Below are positions 15,770 through 25,599 of a stretch of DNA of 64,000 nucleotides, piece after piece. The DNA lies in contig CAKOMW010000001.1 of the NCBI GenBank assembly GCA_934096805.1, forward strand, positions 248,001 through 312,000, given 5' to 3'. Made by a program: the position numbers and the translations under genes. Below the pieces are notes generated by a model. It had not been told where the DNA came from. It saw only the letters and a program-made list of their open reading frames with translations, and made no database searches. Origin of the DNA: an uncultured Bacilli bacterium. Its GTDB lineage: Bacteria > Bacillota_I > Bacilli_A > RF39 > UBA660. Every line of letters starts with the position of its first letter. Position 1 is the first letter of the stretch.

Positions 15770-16468
15770 ATGAAAAATAGAGGAAAGAATTATAAAACTC
15801 TAGTTGCTAAAGTTGAAAAAGGTAAGCTTTATACTAGTGAAGAAGCTATTTCATTAGTTAAGGAACTTGCTAATACTAAGTTTGATGCAACAATTGAAGT
15901 TGCTATGAATCTTAACTTAGATGTTAAAAAGGCTGATCAACAATTAAGAGGAGCTATTACGTTACCAAAAGGAACAGGTAAGACTTGTAGAGTATTAGTT
16001 CTTGCTAAGGGAGATCATGCTAAAGAAGCAGTTGAAGCTGGTGCTGATTATGTTGGGGATGCTGATATGATTGAAAAAATTCAAAAGGAAAATTGGTTTG
16101 AATATGATACAATTATAGCTACTCCTGATATGATGCCTCAACTTGGTAAATTAGGTAAGATTTTAGGACCAAAAGGTTTAATGCCAAATCCTAAGACTGG
16201 TACAGTTACTAACAACGTTAAACAAGCTGTTACTGAAGCTAAAGCAGGTAGAGTTGAATATAGAACAGATAGTTATGGAAATGTTCATGGAATAATTGGT
16301 AAGGCTTCATTTAGTAATGAAGATTTAGTGGAAAATTTAAATGCGTTTGTTAAAACAATTTTAAGAGCTAAACCTCAAACTGCTAAAGGAACTTATGTAA
16401 AGTCTATTAGTGTTTCTGCTACTATGAGTCCATCTGTAAGAATTGATCAAAATAGTTTTGACAATTAA
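15770..16468 (+). CDS. rplA: Large subunit ribosomal protein L1
   Basis: 232 residues with the L1 signatures MKNRGKNYKTL, LPKGTGKTCRVLVLAKG, LGKLGKILGPKGLMPNPKTGT and RVEYRTDSYGNVHG. It binds the mobile L1 stalk of 23S rRNA and usually represses its own operon. The ATG at 15770 follows AAGGAGG; an upstream in-frame start would run through the leader hairpin. Confidence 0.98.
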   Translation: MKNRGKNYKTLVAKVEKGKLYTSEEAISLVKELANTKFDATIEVAMNLNLDVKKADQQLRGAITLPKGTGKTCRVLVLAKGDHAKEAVEAGADYVGDADMIEKIQKENWFEYDTIIATPDMMPQLGKLGKILGPKGLMPNPKTGTVTNNVKQAVTEAKAGRVEYRTDSYGNVHGIIGKASFSNEDLVENLNAFVKTILRAKPQTAKGTYVKSISVSATMSPSVRIDQNSFDN

Positions 16469-16486
16469 TAGGAAATAGTGTATAAT
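16458..16486 (+). promoter_or_regulatory. Promoter of rplJ-rplL
   Basis: TTGACA (16458-16463), 17 bp, TATAAT (16481-16486). A consensus promoter whose -35 box lies inside the last codons of rplA. Confidence 0.85.
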
Positions 16487-16499
16487 ATTATTGAATTTA

Positions 16500-16605
16500 G
16501 TTTTTAAGTGCCAAAGACAGTAGGTGTAGAAGTAAATCCTACCGAGGACTTTTATAAAGTAATCTAGAGTCTTTGCATGCAAAAGGCTCTTTTGTTTAGG
16601 TACTG
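16500..16605 (+). ncRNA. Ribosomal protein L10 leader with attenuator
   Basis: The leader between the promoter and rplJ contains the typical L10-leader core: AAGACAGTAGGTG, then AATCCTACCGAGGA, where TAGG and CCTA pair. A terminator-like hairpin follows (AGAGTCTTTGC against GCAAAAGGCTCT, one bulge, then TTTTG, 16566-16594). L10(L12)4 binds the core and favours the terminator. Position directly upstream of rplJ supports the call. Confidence 0.85.
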
Positions 16606-16628
16606 AATATTATAAGGAGGTGTGTCTT

Positions 16629-17120
16629 ATGCCAAGTGTTAAAGTTTTAGAAATGAAACAAGAGGTTGTATCTGAAATCAAGGATAAGTTATCTAATTGC
16701 AAGTCATTTGTTTTATTTGATTATCGTGGTTTGACCGATGGTGAAACTAAGGATTTGAGAATAAAGCTTAGAGAAACTGATTCGGATTACAAGGTATACA
16801 AAAATACTTTGCTTAAAATTGCTCTTAAGGATTTGAATATTGACTTAGATAGTTATTTAGAAGGTCCTACTGCTATTGCATTTTCAAAAGATGATATAGC
16901 AGCGATTAAAGTACTTAGCGAATGTTCTAAAAAGAATGATGCTTTAGTACTTAAAGCAGGTATGGTTGAAGGCAATATGGCTGATAAGGATAAGTTAGAT
17001 GAATTTGCTAAGATTCCATCACGTGAAGGATTGTATACTATGCTTGCTGGTGGTATGATTCAAATAGTTAAAGATTTATCAATTGCTTTAAATCTTTATA
17101 CAGAACAAAAAGAAAATTAA
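16629..17120 (+). CDS. rplJ: Large subunit ribosomal protein L10
   Basis: 163 residues. KSFVLFDYRGLTDGETKDLRIKLRE and YKVYKNTLLKIAL are L10 signatures, and the C-terminal helix carries L7/L12 dimers. The ATG at 16629, 8 nt after AAGGAGG, is preferred over an in-frame GTG that overlaps the RBS. The RNA leader upstream binds this protein. Confidence 0.97.
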   Translation: MPSVKVLEMKQEVVSEIKDKLSNCKSFVLFDYRGLTDGETKDLRIKLRETDSDYKVYKNTLLKIALKDLNIDLDSYLEGPTAIAFSKDDIAAIKVLSECSKKNDALVLKAGMVEGNMADKDKLDEFAKIPSREGLYTMLAGGMIQIVKDLSIALNLYTEQKEN

Positions 17121-17154
17121 TAAAAATAAATTAAATTAAGGGAGGAAAAATATT

Positions 17155-17520
17155 ATGGCAAAAATAACAAAGGAAGAATTTATTAGCTCTTTAAAAGAAA
17201 TGACATTATTAGAAGTAAAGGAATTAGTTGATGCAATGAAAGAAGAATTTGGTGTTGATCCAAGTGCAGTTACAGTAGCATCAGCTCCAGCAGCAGCAGA
17301 AGAACAAGGACCATCTACTTTAACAGTTGTTCTTAAAAATGCTGGTGCAGCAAAAATTAATGTCATTAAAATAATCAGAGAAGTTACTGGTTTAGGATTA
17401 AAAGAAGCTAAAGATATCGCTGATGCAGGTGGAAATGTTAAAGAAAATATTCCTGCTGAAGAAGCTAATGAATTAAAAGCTAGATTAGAAGAAGCTGGCG
17501 CTGAAGTTGAATTAAAATAA
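17155..17520 (+). CDS. rplL: Large subunit ribosomal protein L7/L12
   Basis: 121 residues. N-terminal dimerisation helix (LLEVKELVDAMKEEFGV), Ala-rich hinge (SAPAAAEEQ), and C-terminal factor-binding domain (KINVIKIIREVTGLGLKEAKDI). It recruits translational GTPases. RBS GGGAGG. Cotranscribed with rplJ and followed by a terminator. Confidence 0.98.
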   Translation: MAKITKEEFISSLKEMTLLEVKELVDAMKEEFGVDPSAVTVASAPAAAEEQGPSTLTVVLKNAGAAKINVIKIIREVTGLGLKEAKDIADAGGNVKENIPAEEANELKARLEEAGAEVELK

Positions 17521-17530
17521 TTGACTATTT

Positions 17531-17557
17531 AAAGCCTGTTTTAAACATGGGCTTTTT
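17531..17557 (+). terminator. Terminator after rplL
   Basis: AAGCC-TGT pairs with ACA-TGGGCTT with a small mismatch, followed by TTTTT. 10 bp past the rplL stop. Confidence 0.8.
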
Positions 17558-17578
17558 GTCGTTTATAGAGGAGGAAAA

Positions 17579-18166
17579 ATGACTCACTATTTTACTAATG
17601 ATAATATTGAAAGTAATATAAAAAAAATATTGGTAAAAGTTAGGGATAAGACTTTTAGTTTTTATACTGATAATGGGGTGTTTTCTAAACGTGGTCTTGA
17701 TTTTGGGAGTAGAAGTTTGATAGAAACTGTTCTTGATTTGGACATACATGGAAATGTTTTAGATATTGGTTGTGGCTATGGTGTTATCGGAATCATTTTA
17801 TCTTCTTTTTTTCATGGAAATTATGATTTAGTTGATGTTAATAAGAGGGCTATTCATCTTGCAAAAATGAATGTTTCTTTAAATAAAGTTTCAGGTGTTA
17901 ATGTTTTTTGTAGTGATGTTTATTCTGGCGTTTCGAAAAAATATGATTTTATTGTGACCAATCCTCCGATTAGGGTTGGTAAGGAAATTTTATATAAATT
18001 CTTGTTTGAGGCTAAGGATTATTTAGTATCTGGAGGATCTTTGATATTTGTTATTAATAAGGATCAAGGCGCTAAGAGTGTTATTAAGGATTTGTCTTTA
18101 ATTGGTAATGTTTCAATTTTGAAAAAAAATAAAGGTTTTTTTGTAATAAAATGTATTTTTGATTGA
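17579..18166 (+). CDS. RsmC-like class I methyltransferase (YbxB type)
   Basis: 195 residues. SAM-binding GxGxG-type motif VLDIGCGYGVIGI (~residue 60) and the amino-methylating motif VTNPPIR (~residue 123). The same gene stands between rplL and rpoB in many Firmicutes (ybxB in Bacillus). Family members methylate guanine N2 in 16S rRNA, but the exact target here is not known. RBS GAGGAGG. Confidence 0.88.
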   Translation: MTHYFTNDNIESNIKKILVKVRDKTFSFYTDNGVFSKRGLDFGSRSLIETVLDLDIHGNVLDIGCGYGVIGIILSSFFHGNYDLVDVNKRAIHLAKMNVSLNKVSGVNVFCSDVYSGVSKKYDFIVTNPPIRVGKEILYKFLFEAKDYLVSGGSLIFVINKDQGAKSVIKDLSLIGNVSILKKNKGFFVIKCIFD

Positions 18167-18191
18167 CAAGTTGATTAAATTGTGGTAATAA
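18163..18191 (+). promoter_or_regulatory. Promoter of rpoB-rpoC
   Basis: TTGACA (18163-18168), 17 bp, TAATAA (18186-18191). The -35 box overlaps the last codons of the methyltransferase gene. Confidence 0.6.
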
Positions 18192-18262
18192 TATAAGTTG
18201 GTTATTTGTCTGTTTTGAAGACGAATTGTTGTTTAAAAATTTGAAAGTAGGGGTGATTTTTT

Positions 18263-21200
18263 GTGGCATTTAAGGTAGTTAGCTGTGGTGACCATAGAAA
18301 AAGAAGAAATTTTTCCAAAATTAAAAACACTTATGAATTAAGAGATTTATTGGAAATACAAAAAAAATCATATAATTGGTTTATTGAGAAAGGTATTGAA
18401 GAAGTATTCAATGATTTATTCCCCGTAGAGAACTTTGCTGGTACATTATCATTGGAGTTTGGTGATTATCATTTTGATGAGCCTAGGTATTCTATTAAGG
18501 AATGTAAGGAAAGGTATGCGACTTATGCTGCTCCTTTGAAGGTTGATGTAAGATTATTTAATAATGAAACTGGTGAAGTTAAAGAACAAGAAATTTTCTT
18601 GGGTGATATGCCACTTATGACAGATAGTGGTACTTTTGTCATAAATGGTGCTGAACGTGTAATAGTTTCACAGCTTGTTAGGTCTCCATCTGTATATTTT
18701 AATAAAGAACTTGATAAGAATGGTAGACTTTTAATTACTTCACAAATTATACCAACTCGTGGTACTTGGTTAGAGTTTGAAACTGATGCTAGGGATATTT
18801 TATATGTACGTATAGATAGAACTAGAAAGGTTCCTTTAACAACATTACTTCGTGCATTTGGATTATCTAGTGATGAAGATATTATTAAATTGTTTGGTGA
18901 TAGTGAGTTTCTTGAAAATACTATTGCTAAGGATTCTACTAGAAATACTGATGAAGCTTTAATTGAAATTTATGAAAAGTTAAGACCAGGTGAACCTGCG
19001 ACTCTTGATAGTTCTAAGAATCAAATTATTACTAGATTTTTTGATGAATTTAGATATGATTTAGCTAAAGTTGGTAGATATAAATTTAATATTAAGTTAA
19101 ATGTTCTTGATAGATTACTTAATCAAACTTTAGCGGAAGATATTAAAGTTGATGGTGAAGTTGTTGTTCCTAAGGATACAGTTGTTACTAAGGAAGTTCT
19201 TGAAACCTTAAAACCAATATTTGAAAATGGTTATGGTGTTAAAGAAGTTAAGATTAATGATGAATTAGATACTTATAATAAAGTACAAATGGTTAAGGTT
19301 TATAAACCTGGTACTAAAAAGAAATTAGTGGTTATTGGTAATGATCAAAGTATCGACTCTAAAAGACTTACTATTTCTGATGTTTATGCATCTTGTTCAT
19401 ATTACTTAAATTTACTTGATGGTGTTGGTAATTTTGATGAAATAGATCACTTAGGGAATAGAAGAATTCGTCAAGTAGGAGAACTTTTACAAAATCAATT
19501 TAGGGTAGGGGTTACTCGTATGGAAAGGGTTATTCGTGAAAGAATGACTACTCAAGATATTAATGAAGTTACTCCAAAGACTCTTATTAATATTAGACCT
19601 ATTACTGCTATATTAAAGGAATTCTTTGGTAGTTCACAATTGTCACAATTCATGGATCAAATTAATCCGATAGCAGAGTTAACTCATAAGAGACGTCTTT
19701 CTGCTTTAGGACCTGGTGGACTTTCTAGAGATAGAGCAGGAATGGATGTGCGTGATGTTAATGAATCGCATTATGGTAGAATTTGTCCAATTGAATCTCC
19801 AGAAGGACCTAATATTGGGCTTATTACAACTTTAGCTAGTTATGCTAAGATTGATGATTATGGATTTATTAAGACTCCTTATCGTAAGGTTGTAGATAGT
19901 GTTATTACTGATGAAATAGTGTATTTTACTGCTGATGAAGAAGGGGATTTGATTATTTCTCAATCTACTGTTAAAACTGATGAAAATAATAAGATTATTG
20001 ATGAAACAGTTGCTGCTCGTTATCGTGGAGAAAATGTTATGGCTACTCCAGATAAGGTTGATTATATAGATGTTTCGCCTCAACAAGTTGTATCTATTAC
20101 AACTAGTTGTATTCCATTTTTGGAACATGATGATGCGACTCGTGCACTTATGGGTTCTAATATGCAACGTCAAGCTGTACCGCTTCTTAAACCAGAAGCA
20201 CCGTTTGTAGGTACTGGTGTTGAATATATCGCAGCGAGAGATTCTGGTTCAACAATTGTTGCTAAAGCTGATGGAGTTGTTTCTTATGTTGATGGTAGAA
20301 AGATTATTGTTGAAAACAAGGGTGGAGTTGATGAGTATTATCTAACTGATTTTACGGCATCAAACCAAGGTACTTGTTTCCATCATAAACCAATTGTAAA
20401 AGTTGGGGATAAAGTAAAACGTGGCACTACTATTTTAGCGGATGGACCTTCTTGTGATAAGGGTGAACTTGCTCTTGGTAAGAATGTAACTGTTGCATTT
20501 ATGCTGTTTAATGGATATAACTATGAAGATGCTGTTATATTGAATGAAAGATTAGTTAAGGAAGATGCTTATACTTCAATTCATATTGAGGATTACGAAA
20601 TGCCATGTCGTGATACTAAGCTTGGCCCTGAAGAAATTACAAGAGATATTCCTAATGTTAGTGAAGAAGCTCGTAAGAATTTGGATGCTGATGGTATTAT
20701 TAGAATTGGTACTGAAGTAAAAGAAGGGGATATTTTAGTAGGTAAGGTTACTCCGAAGGGAATGGCTGAGCTTACTTCAGAAGAAAAACTTCTTCATGCT
20801 ATCTTTGGAGAAAAAACTCGTGAAGTTAGGGATACATCTTTACGTGTTCCACATGGTGGAGATGGGATTGTTCATGATGTTAAGGTATTTACCAAGAAAA
20901 ATAGTGATGAACTTGCTTCTGGTGTTTCTAAATTGGTACGTGTTTATATAGTTCAAAAGCGTAAAATTCAAGTAGGGGATAAGATGTCTGGTCGTCATGG
21001 TAATAAAGGGGTTATTTCTTTAATACTTCCACAAGAAGATATGCCTTATTTACCTGATGGTACACCGGTTGATATAATGCTTAATCCACTTGGTGTTCCA
21101 TCACGTATGAATATTGGACAAGTGCTTGAATTGCATCTTGGTATGGCTTGTAAAAAACTTGGTGTTCATGTTGCTACTCCAGTATTTGATGGTGCTAAAG

Positions 21201-21877
21201 AAGAAGATGTTATTGCGATGATGAAGGAAGCAGGAATGGATGAAGATGGTAAAACAGTGCTTTATGATGGACGTACTGGTAGACCTTTTGATAACAAAGT
21301 TTCTGTTGGTGTCATGTATATGATTAAACTTAACCACATGGTTGAGGATAAGATGCATGCTCGTGCTACTGGGCCATATAGTTTAGTTACTCAACAACCA
21401 CTTGGAGGAAAAGCTCAATTTGGTGGACAAAGATTTGGAGAAATGGAAGTTTGGGCACTTTATGCATATGGTGCTGCTCATACATTACAAGAAATTATGA
21501 CTATTAAGTCTGATGATGTTATTGGACGTGTTAAAGTTTATGAGGCTCTTGTTAAAGGACAAAAGGTAGATCAAGCTGGTGTTCCTGAATCGTTTAGGGT
21601 TCTTATAAAAGAATTCCAAGCTTTAGGACTTGATATTCAAATTATAAATGATAATAATGAAGTTTTAGATTTAAAGCAAATAGAAAAAGATGAGGTTCAA
21701 GAGAGTATGAACTTTAATGAAGTAGAAGTTTCTAAAGAAGAAAAAGAAGATGTTGCTTTAAAAGTTGAAGATGGTTCTTGTGAAAGTGAAGAAGATGGGT
21801 TTGAGTCTGATGATTTAGATGTTGATTTTGATCCAGAATCATTAAAGAAGGAAAATGAAAGTGGGGTGAATTACTAA
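18263..21877 (+). CDS. rpoB: DNA-directed RNA polymerase subunit beta
   Basis: 1204 residues. Rifampicin-pocket motifs FGSSQLSQFMDQINPIAELTHKRRLSALGPGG in outline, then GHNKG-type (RHGNKGVIS) and the C-terminal QPLGGKAQFGGQRFGEMEVWAL. GTG start. An acidic tail of ~55 residues (EVSKEEKED...DSDD type) follows the conserved core. The stop codon overlaps the rpoC start (TAATG). Confidence 0.99.
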   Translation: MAFKVVSCGDHRKRRNFSKIKNTYELRDLLEIQKKSYNWFIEKGIEEVFNDLFPVENFAGTLSLEFGDYHFDEPRYSIKECKERYATYAAPLKVDVRLFNNETGEVKEQEIFLGDMPLMTDSGTFVINGAERVIVSQLVRSPSVYFNKELDKNGRLLITSQIIPTRGTWLEFETDARDILYVRIDRTRKVPLTTLLRAFGLSSDEDIIKLFGDSEFLENTIAKDSTRNTDEALIEIYEKLRPGEPATLDSSKNQIITRFFDEFRYDLAKVGRYKFNIKLNVLDRLLNQTLAEDIKVDGEVVVPKDTVVTKEVLETLKPIFENGYGVKEVKINDELDTYNKVQMVKVYKPGTKKKLVVIGNDQSIDSKRLTISDVYASCSYYLNLLDGVGNFDEIDHLGNRRIRQVGELLQNQFRVGVTRMERVIRERMTTQDINEVTPKTLINIRPITAILKEFFGSSQLSQFMDQINPIAELTHKRRLSALGPGGLSRDRAGMDVRDVNESHYGRICPIESPEGPNIGLITTLASYAKIDDYGFIKTPYRKVVDSVITDEIVYFTADEEGDLIISQSTVKTDENNKIIDETVAARYRGENVMATPDKVDYIDVSPQQVVSITTSCIPFLEHDDATRALMGSNMQRQAVPLLKPEAPFVGTGVEYIAARDSGSTIVAKADGVVSYVDGRKIIVENKGGVDEYYLTDFTASNQGTCFHHKPIVKVGDKVKRGTTILADGPSCDKGELALGKNVTVAFMLFNGYNYEDAVILNERLVKEDAYTSIHIEDYEMPCRDTKLGPEEITRDIPNVSEEARKNLDADGIIRIGTEVKEGDILVGKVTPKGMAELTSEEKLLHAIFGEKTREVRDTSLRVPHGGDGIVHDVKVFTKKNSDELASGVSKLVRVYIVQKRKIQVGDKMSGRHGNKGVISLILPQEDMPYLPDGTPVDIMLNPLGVPSRMNIGQVLELHLGMACKKLGVHVATPVFDGAKEEDVIAMMKEAGMDEDGKTVLYDGRTGRPFDNKVSVGVMYMIKLNHMVEDKMHARATGPYSLVTQQPLGGKAQFGGQRFGEMEVWALYAYGAAHTLQEIMTIKSDDVIGRVKVYEALVKGQKVDQAGVPESFRVLIKEFQALGLDIQIINDNNEVLDLKQIEKDEVQESMNFNEVEVSKEEKEDVALKVEDGSCESEEDGFESDDLDVDFDPESLKKENESGVNY

Positions 21878-24800
21878 TGATAGAGGTTAATAAGATTGAG
21901 GCTTTAAAAATTGGTATTGCATCTCCTGATAAGATAAGAGAATGGTCATATGGTGAAGTTAAAAAGCCTGAAACTATTAATTATCGTACTTTAAGACCTG
22001 AAAGAGATGGATTATTTTGTGAAAAAATCTTTGGTCCTACTAAGGATTTTGAATGTGCATGTGGTAAATATAAACGTGTAAAATATAAAAATATCGTTTG
22101 TGATAGATGTGGTGTTGAAGTTACTCGTTCTAAAGTTAGACGTGAAAGAATGGGTCATATTGAACTTGCTACACCTGTATCTCATATTTGGTATTTTAAG
22201 GGTATTCCATCTCGTATGGGTACTGTGCTTGATATGAGTCAAAGAGATTTAGAAGAAGTACTATACTTTGTTTCTTATGTAGTTATTGATAAGGGTATTG
22301 CACCTTTAGAAAATAAGCAAACATTATCTGAAAAGGAATATCGTGCATATTATGAAAAATATGGTGATGGTTTCAAAGTAGGAATGGGTGCTGAAGCTAT
22401 TAAGGAATTATTAAAGAAAGTTGATCTTGGTAAAGAAATAGAAGATATTCGTAAGAAACTTGAAACTGCTCAAGGTCAAAAAAGAACTAGTTTATTAAAG
22501 AGACTTGATATATTAGATGCTTTTTATACATCTGGTAATAAGCCTGAATGGATGATTTTGGATGTTATACCTGTTATACCTCCTGAACTTCGTCCAATGA
22601 TTCAATTAGATGGTGGTAGATTTGCTACTTCTGATTTGAATGATTTATATAGAAGGGTTATTAATAGAAATAATCGTTTGAAAAGACTTATTGATTTAGG
22701 TGCTCCATCTATTATTATTCAAAATGAAAAACGTATGCTTCAAGAAGCAGTTGACGCTTTATTTGACAATGGTAGAAGGGGTAAAAGTGTTACTGGTGCA
22801 GGAAATCGTCCTCTTAAGTCACTTTCTAGTATGTTAAAAGGTAAACAAGGTAGATTTAGACAAAACTTACTTGGTAAGCGTGTTGATTATTCAGGACGTT
22901 CAGTAATTGTTGTTGGACCTAGTTTAAAAATGTATCAATGTGGTCTTCCTAAGGGAATGGCACTTGAACTTTTCAAACCTCATGTAATTAATGGATTGGT
23001 TGAAAAGGATATTGCTCATAATATTAAGGCTGCTAAAAGGCTTATTGATAATCAAGATGAAAGAGTTTGGGATGTTGTTGAAGAAGTAATTAAAGAACAT
23101 CCAGTTATGCTTAATAGAGCTCCTACTCTTCATAGGTTAGGTATTCAAGCATTTGAACCTAAGTTAATTGGTGGTAAGGCTATTCGTCTACATCCACTTG
23201 TATGTCCAGCTTTTAATGCGGATTTCGATGGAGACCAAATGGCAGTTCACGTACCAATTAGTGAAGAAGCTCAAGCTGAAGCTAGATTGTTAATGCTTGG
23301 TGCAAATAACATTCTTCATCCAAAAAGTGGGGAACCGGTTGTTACTCCTGCTCAAGATATGGTTTTAGGTAATTATTACTTAACTATGGAAAAGAAGGAT
23401 GAAGTTAATGAAGGTAGGGTATTTAAGGATGCTAATGAAGCTCTTATGGAATATGATAGAGGGGATTTACCTCTTCATACAAGGATTGCTATTAGGGTTG
23501 ATTCATTTAAACATAAATTATTTACTGAAGAACAAAGTGGTAAATATTTAATTACTACTGTTGGTAAAATTAAGTTTAATGAAATATTACCTGATACATT
23601 CCCATATATTAATGAACCTACTAAGGAAAATATTGAAACAATTACTCCAAATAAGTATTTTGTGGATAAAGGTGTTGATATTAAGAAGGCTATTAGTGAA
23701 ATGCCTTTAGTTAGTCCATTCCCTGTTAAGACTTTGAAGGATATAATTGCTCAAATATTTAAGCTTTATAAAACTACTGAGACTTCTATTATGCTTGATA
23801 GATTGAAGGATTTAGGATTTAAGTATTCAACTATAAGTGGTACAACTGTTTCTGTTTATGATGTTGCTACTAGTAGTTCTAAACCTCAAATTATTGCAGA
23901 TGGTAAGAAAATGGTTGATAAGATTAATAAACAATATGCAAGAGGTTTGATTACTGAAGAAGAAAGATATGAAAATGTTATTAATACTTGGTATAAAGCT
24001 AAGGATCAAGTTCAAGCTGAACTTCAAGCTATTGCGGATTCTTCTTTAGAAAATCCAATATTTATGATGATGAAGTCTGGTGCTCGTGGTAAGATTTCAC
24101 AATTCGTGCAACTTTCTGGTATGCGTGGTCTTATGGCTAAACCTGGTGGAAAAACTATTGAAATACCAGTTATATCTTCATTTAAAGAAGGGTTAACTGT
24201 ATCTGAGTTCTTCTTATCAACTCATAGTGCTCGTAAAGGTAGTGCGGATACTGCGCTTAATACAGCATCATCTGGATATTTAACAAGAAGACTTGTAGAT
24301 GTTTCTCAAGATGTAATTGTTAAGGAACATGATTGTGGTACTGATTTTGGTGTTACAGTTATGCCATTTATCAATGATAAAGATAATACTGTTATTGAAG
24401 GATTATATGATAGAATTGTTGGTAGATATACTAGTAAAAAAGTTATTAATCCTGAGACTAAGGAAGTTATTGTTGATAAAGATGAAATGATTACTGAAAA
24501 ACTTGCTGAAAAGATTGTGGCTTCTGGTGTTACTTCAGTGGAAATTAGAAATGTTCTTACATGTAATACTAAGAATGGTGTTTGTCAAAAATGTTATGGT
24601 AGAAATCTTGCTACTGGTAACTTGGTTGAAATTGGTGAAGCTGTTGGTATAATGGCTGCTCAATCAATTGGTGAACCTGGTACACAACTTACCATGAGAA
24701 CATTCCATACTGGTGGTGTTGCAGGTGGAGAAGATATTACTCAAGGGTTACCACGTGTTGAAGAATTGTTCGAAGCTCGTAATCCTAAAGGACAAGCTGC

Positions 24801-25509
24801 TATTGCTACGATTGATGGTAAGGTTAAAGAAATTCATGAAGATCATGGAAAATATAGAATTATTATTAAGAATAAACTTGAAGAAAGTGAACATATTACT
24901 AATTATGGTGCAAAACTTCGTGTTTCTAAGGGCGATGTAGTATCTGTTGGTGATAAGTTGACTGAAGGTAATATTAGTCCAAGGGAACTTCTTGCGGTTA
25001 CTGATAGAATTACTGCTCAAGAGTATATCTTAAAAGAAATCCAAAAAGCATATCGTGCTCAAGGTGTAGATATTTCTGATAAGCATATTGAAGTTGTCGT
25101 AAGTAGAATGATTTCTAAAATTAGAATTGCTGATGGAGGAGATACTAAGTTCTTGATTGGTTCGGTTGTTGGAATTAGAGAATTTACCGATGTAAATAAA
25201 GAAGCAATTCTTAATGGTAAAAAGCCTGCGGTTGGTAAGCCAATTCTTCTTGGTATTACTAAGGCTGCTTTAGAGACTGAATCATTCTTATCTGCAGCAT
25301 CGTTCCAAGAAACAACAAGGGTACTTACTGATGCTTCAATTAAGGGTAAGGTTGATACTTTACAAGGTCTTAAAGAAAATGTTATTATTGGTAAACTTAT
25401 TCCTGCGGGGACTGGTGCTAAACAATATAGGGATGTTTCTTATGAACTTAAGAATCAACTTATGGAAGAAGAAGCAATGGATGCTTTGGAGGATGATTTA
25501 ATGGAATAG
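21877..25509 (+). CDS. rpoC: DNA-directed RNA polymerase subunit beta prime
   Basis: 1210 residues. N-terminal zinc site (CACGKYKRVKYKNIVCDRCG), active-site NADFDGDQMAVH holding the catalytic Mg, and a second zinc site around CGTDFG and CQKCYG. The trigger loop region includes MRTFHTGGVAGG. It forms the catalytic core with RpoB. Confidence 0.99.
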   Translation: MIEVNKIEALKIGIASPDKIREWSYGEVKKPETINYRTLRPERDGLFCEKIFGPTKDFECACGKYKRVKYKNIVCDRCGVEVTRSKVRRERMGHIELATPVSHIWYFKGIPSRMGTVLDMSQRDLEEVLYFVSYVVIDKGIAPLENKQTLSEKEYRAYYEKYGDGFKVGMGAEAIKELLKKVDLGKEIEDIRKKLETAQGQKRTSLLKRLDILDAFYTSGNKPEWMILDVIPVIPPELRPMIQLDGGRFATSDLNDLYRRVINRNNRLKRLIDLGAPSIIIQNEKRMLQEAVDALFDNGRRGKSVTGAGNRPLKSLSSMLKGKQGRFRQNLLGKRVDYSGRSVIVVGPSLKMYQCGLPKGMALELFKPHVINGLVEKDIAHNIKAAKRLIDNQDERVWDVVEEVIKEHPVMLNRAPTLHRLGIQAFEPKLIGGKAIRLHPLVCPAFNADFDGDQMAVHVPISEEAQAEARLLMLGANNILHPKSGEPVVTPAQDMVLGNYYLTMEKKDEVNEGRVFKDANEALMEYDRGDLPLHTRIAIRVDSFKHKLFTEEQSGKYLITTVGKIKFNEILPDTFPYINEPTKENIETITPNKYFVDKGVDIKKAISEMPLVSPFPVKTLKDIIAQIFKLYKTTETSIMLDRLKDLGFKYSTISGTTVSVYDVATSSSKPQIIADGKKMVDKINKQYARGLITEEERYENVINTWYKAKDQVQAELQAIADSSLENPIFMMMKSGARGKISQFVQLSGMRGLMAKPGGKTIEIPVISSFKEGLTVSEFFLSTHSARKGSADTALNTASSGYLTRRLVDVSQDVIVKEHDCGTDFGVTVMPFINDKDNTVIEGLYDRIVGRYTSKKVINPETKEVIVDKDEMITEKLAEKIVASGVTSVEIRNVLTCNTKNGVCQKCYGRNLATGNLVEIGEAVGIMAAQSIGEPGTQLTMRTFHTGGVAGGEDITQGLPRVEELFEARNPKGQAAIATIDGKVKEIHEDHGKYRIIIKNKLEESEHITNYGAKLRVSKGDVVSVGDKLTEGNISPRELLAVTDRITAQEYILKEIQKAYRAQGVDISDKHIEVVVSRMISKIRIADGGDTKFLIGSVVGIREFTDVNKEAILNGKKPAVGKPILLGITKAALETESFLSAASFQETTRVLTDASIKGKVDTLQGLKENVIIGKLIPAGTGAKQYRDVSYELKNQLMEEEAMDALEDDLME

Positions 25510-25530
25510 ACTTAGGTCTGTTCTTTTTTT
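25504..25530 (+). terminator. Terminator after rpoC
   Basis: GAATAGAC pairs with GTCTGTTC (one G-U) around TTAG, followed by TTTTTTT. It begins at the rpoC stop codon. Confidence 0.85.
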
Positions 25531-25599
25531 GTTTGTTTTTTGTTTGTTTTAGTGTATAATATAGTTGGGTTTTATTACTTTTTGAGATGGATTGGTGAT

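Noticed and set aside
16361..16582. Minus-strand frame across the L10 leader
   Set aside because: The region is explained by the rplA end, the consensus promoter and the L10 leader structure.
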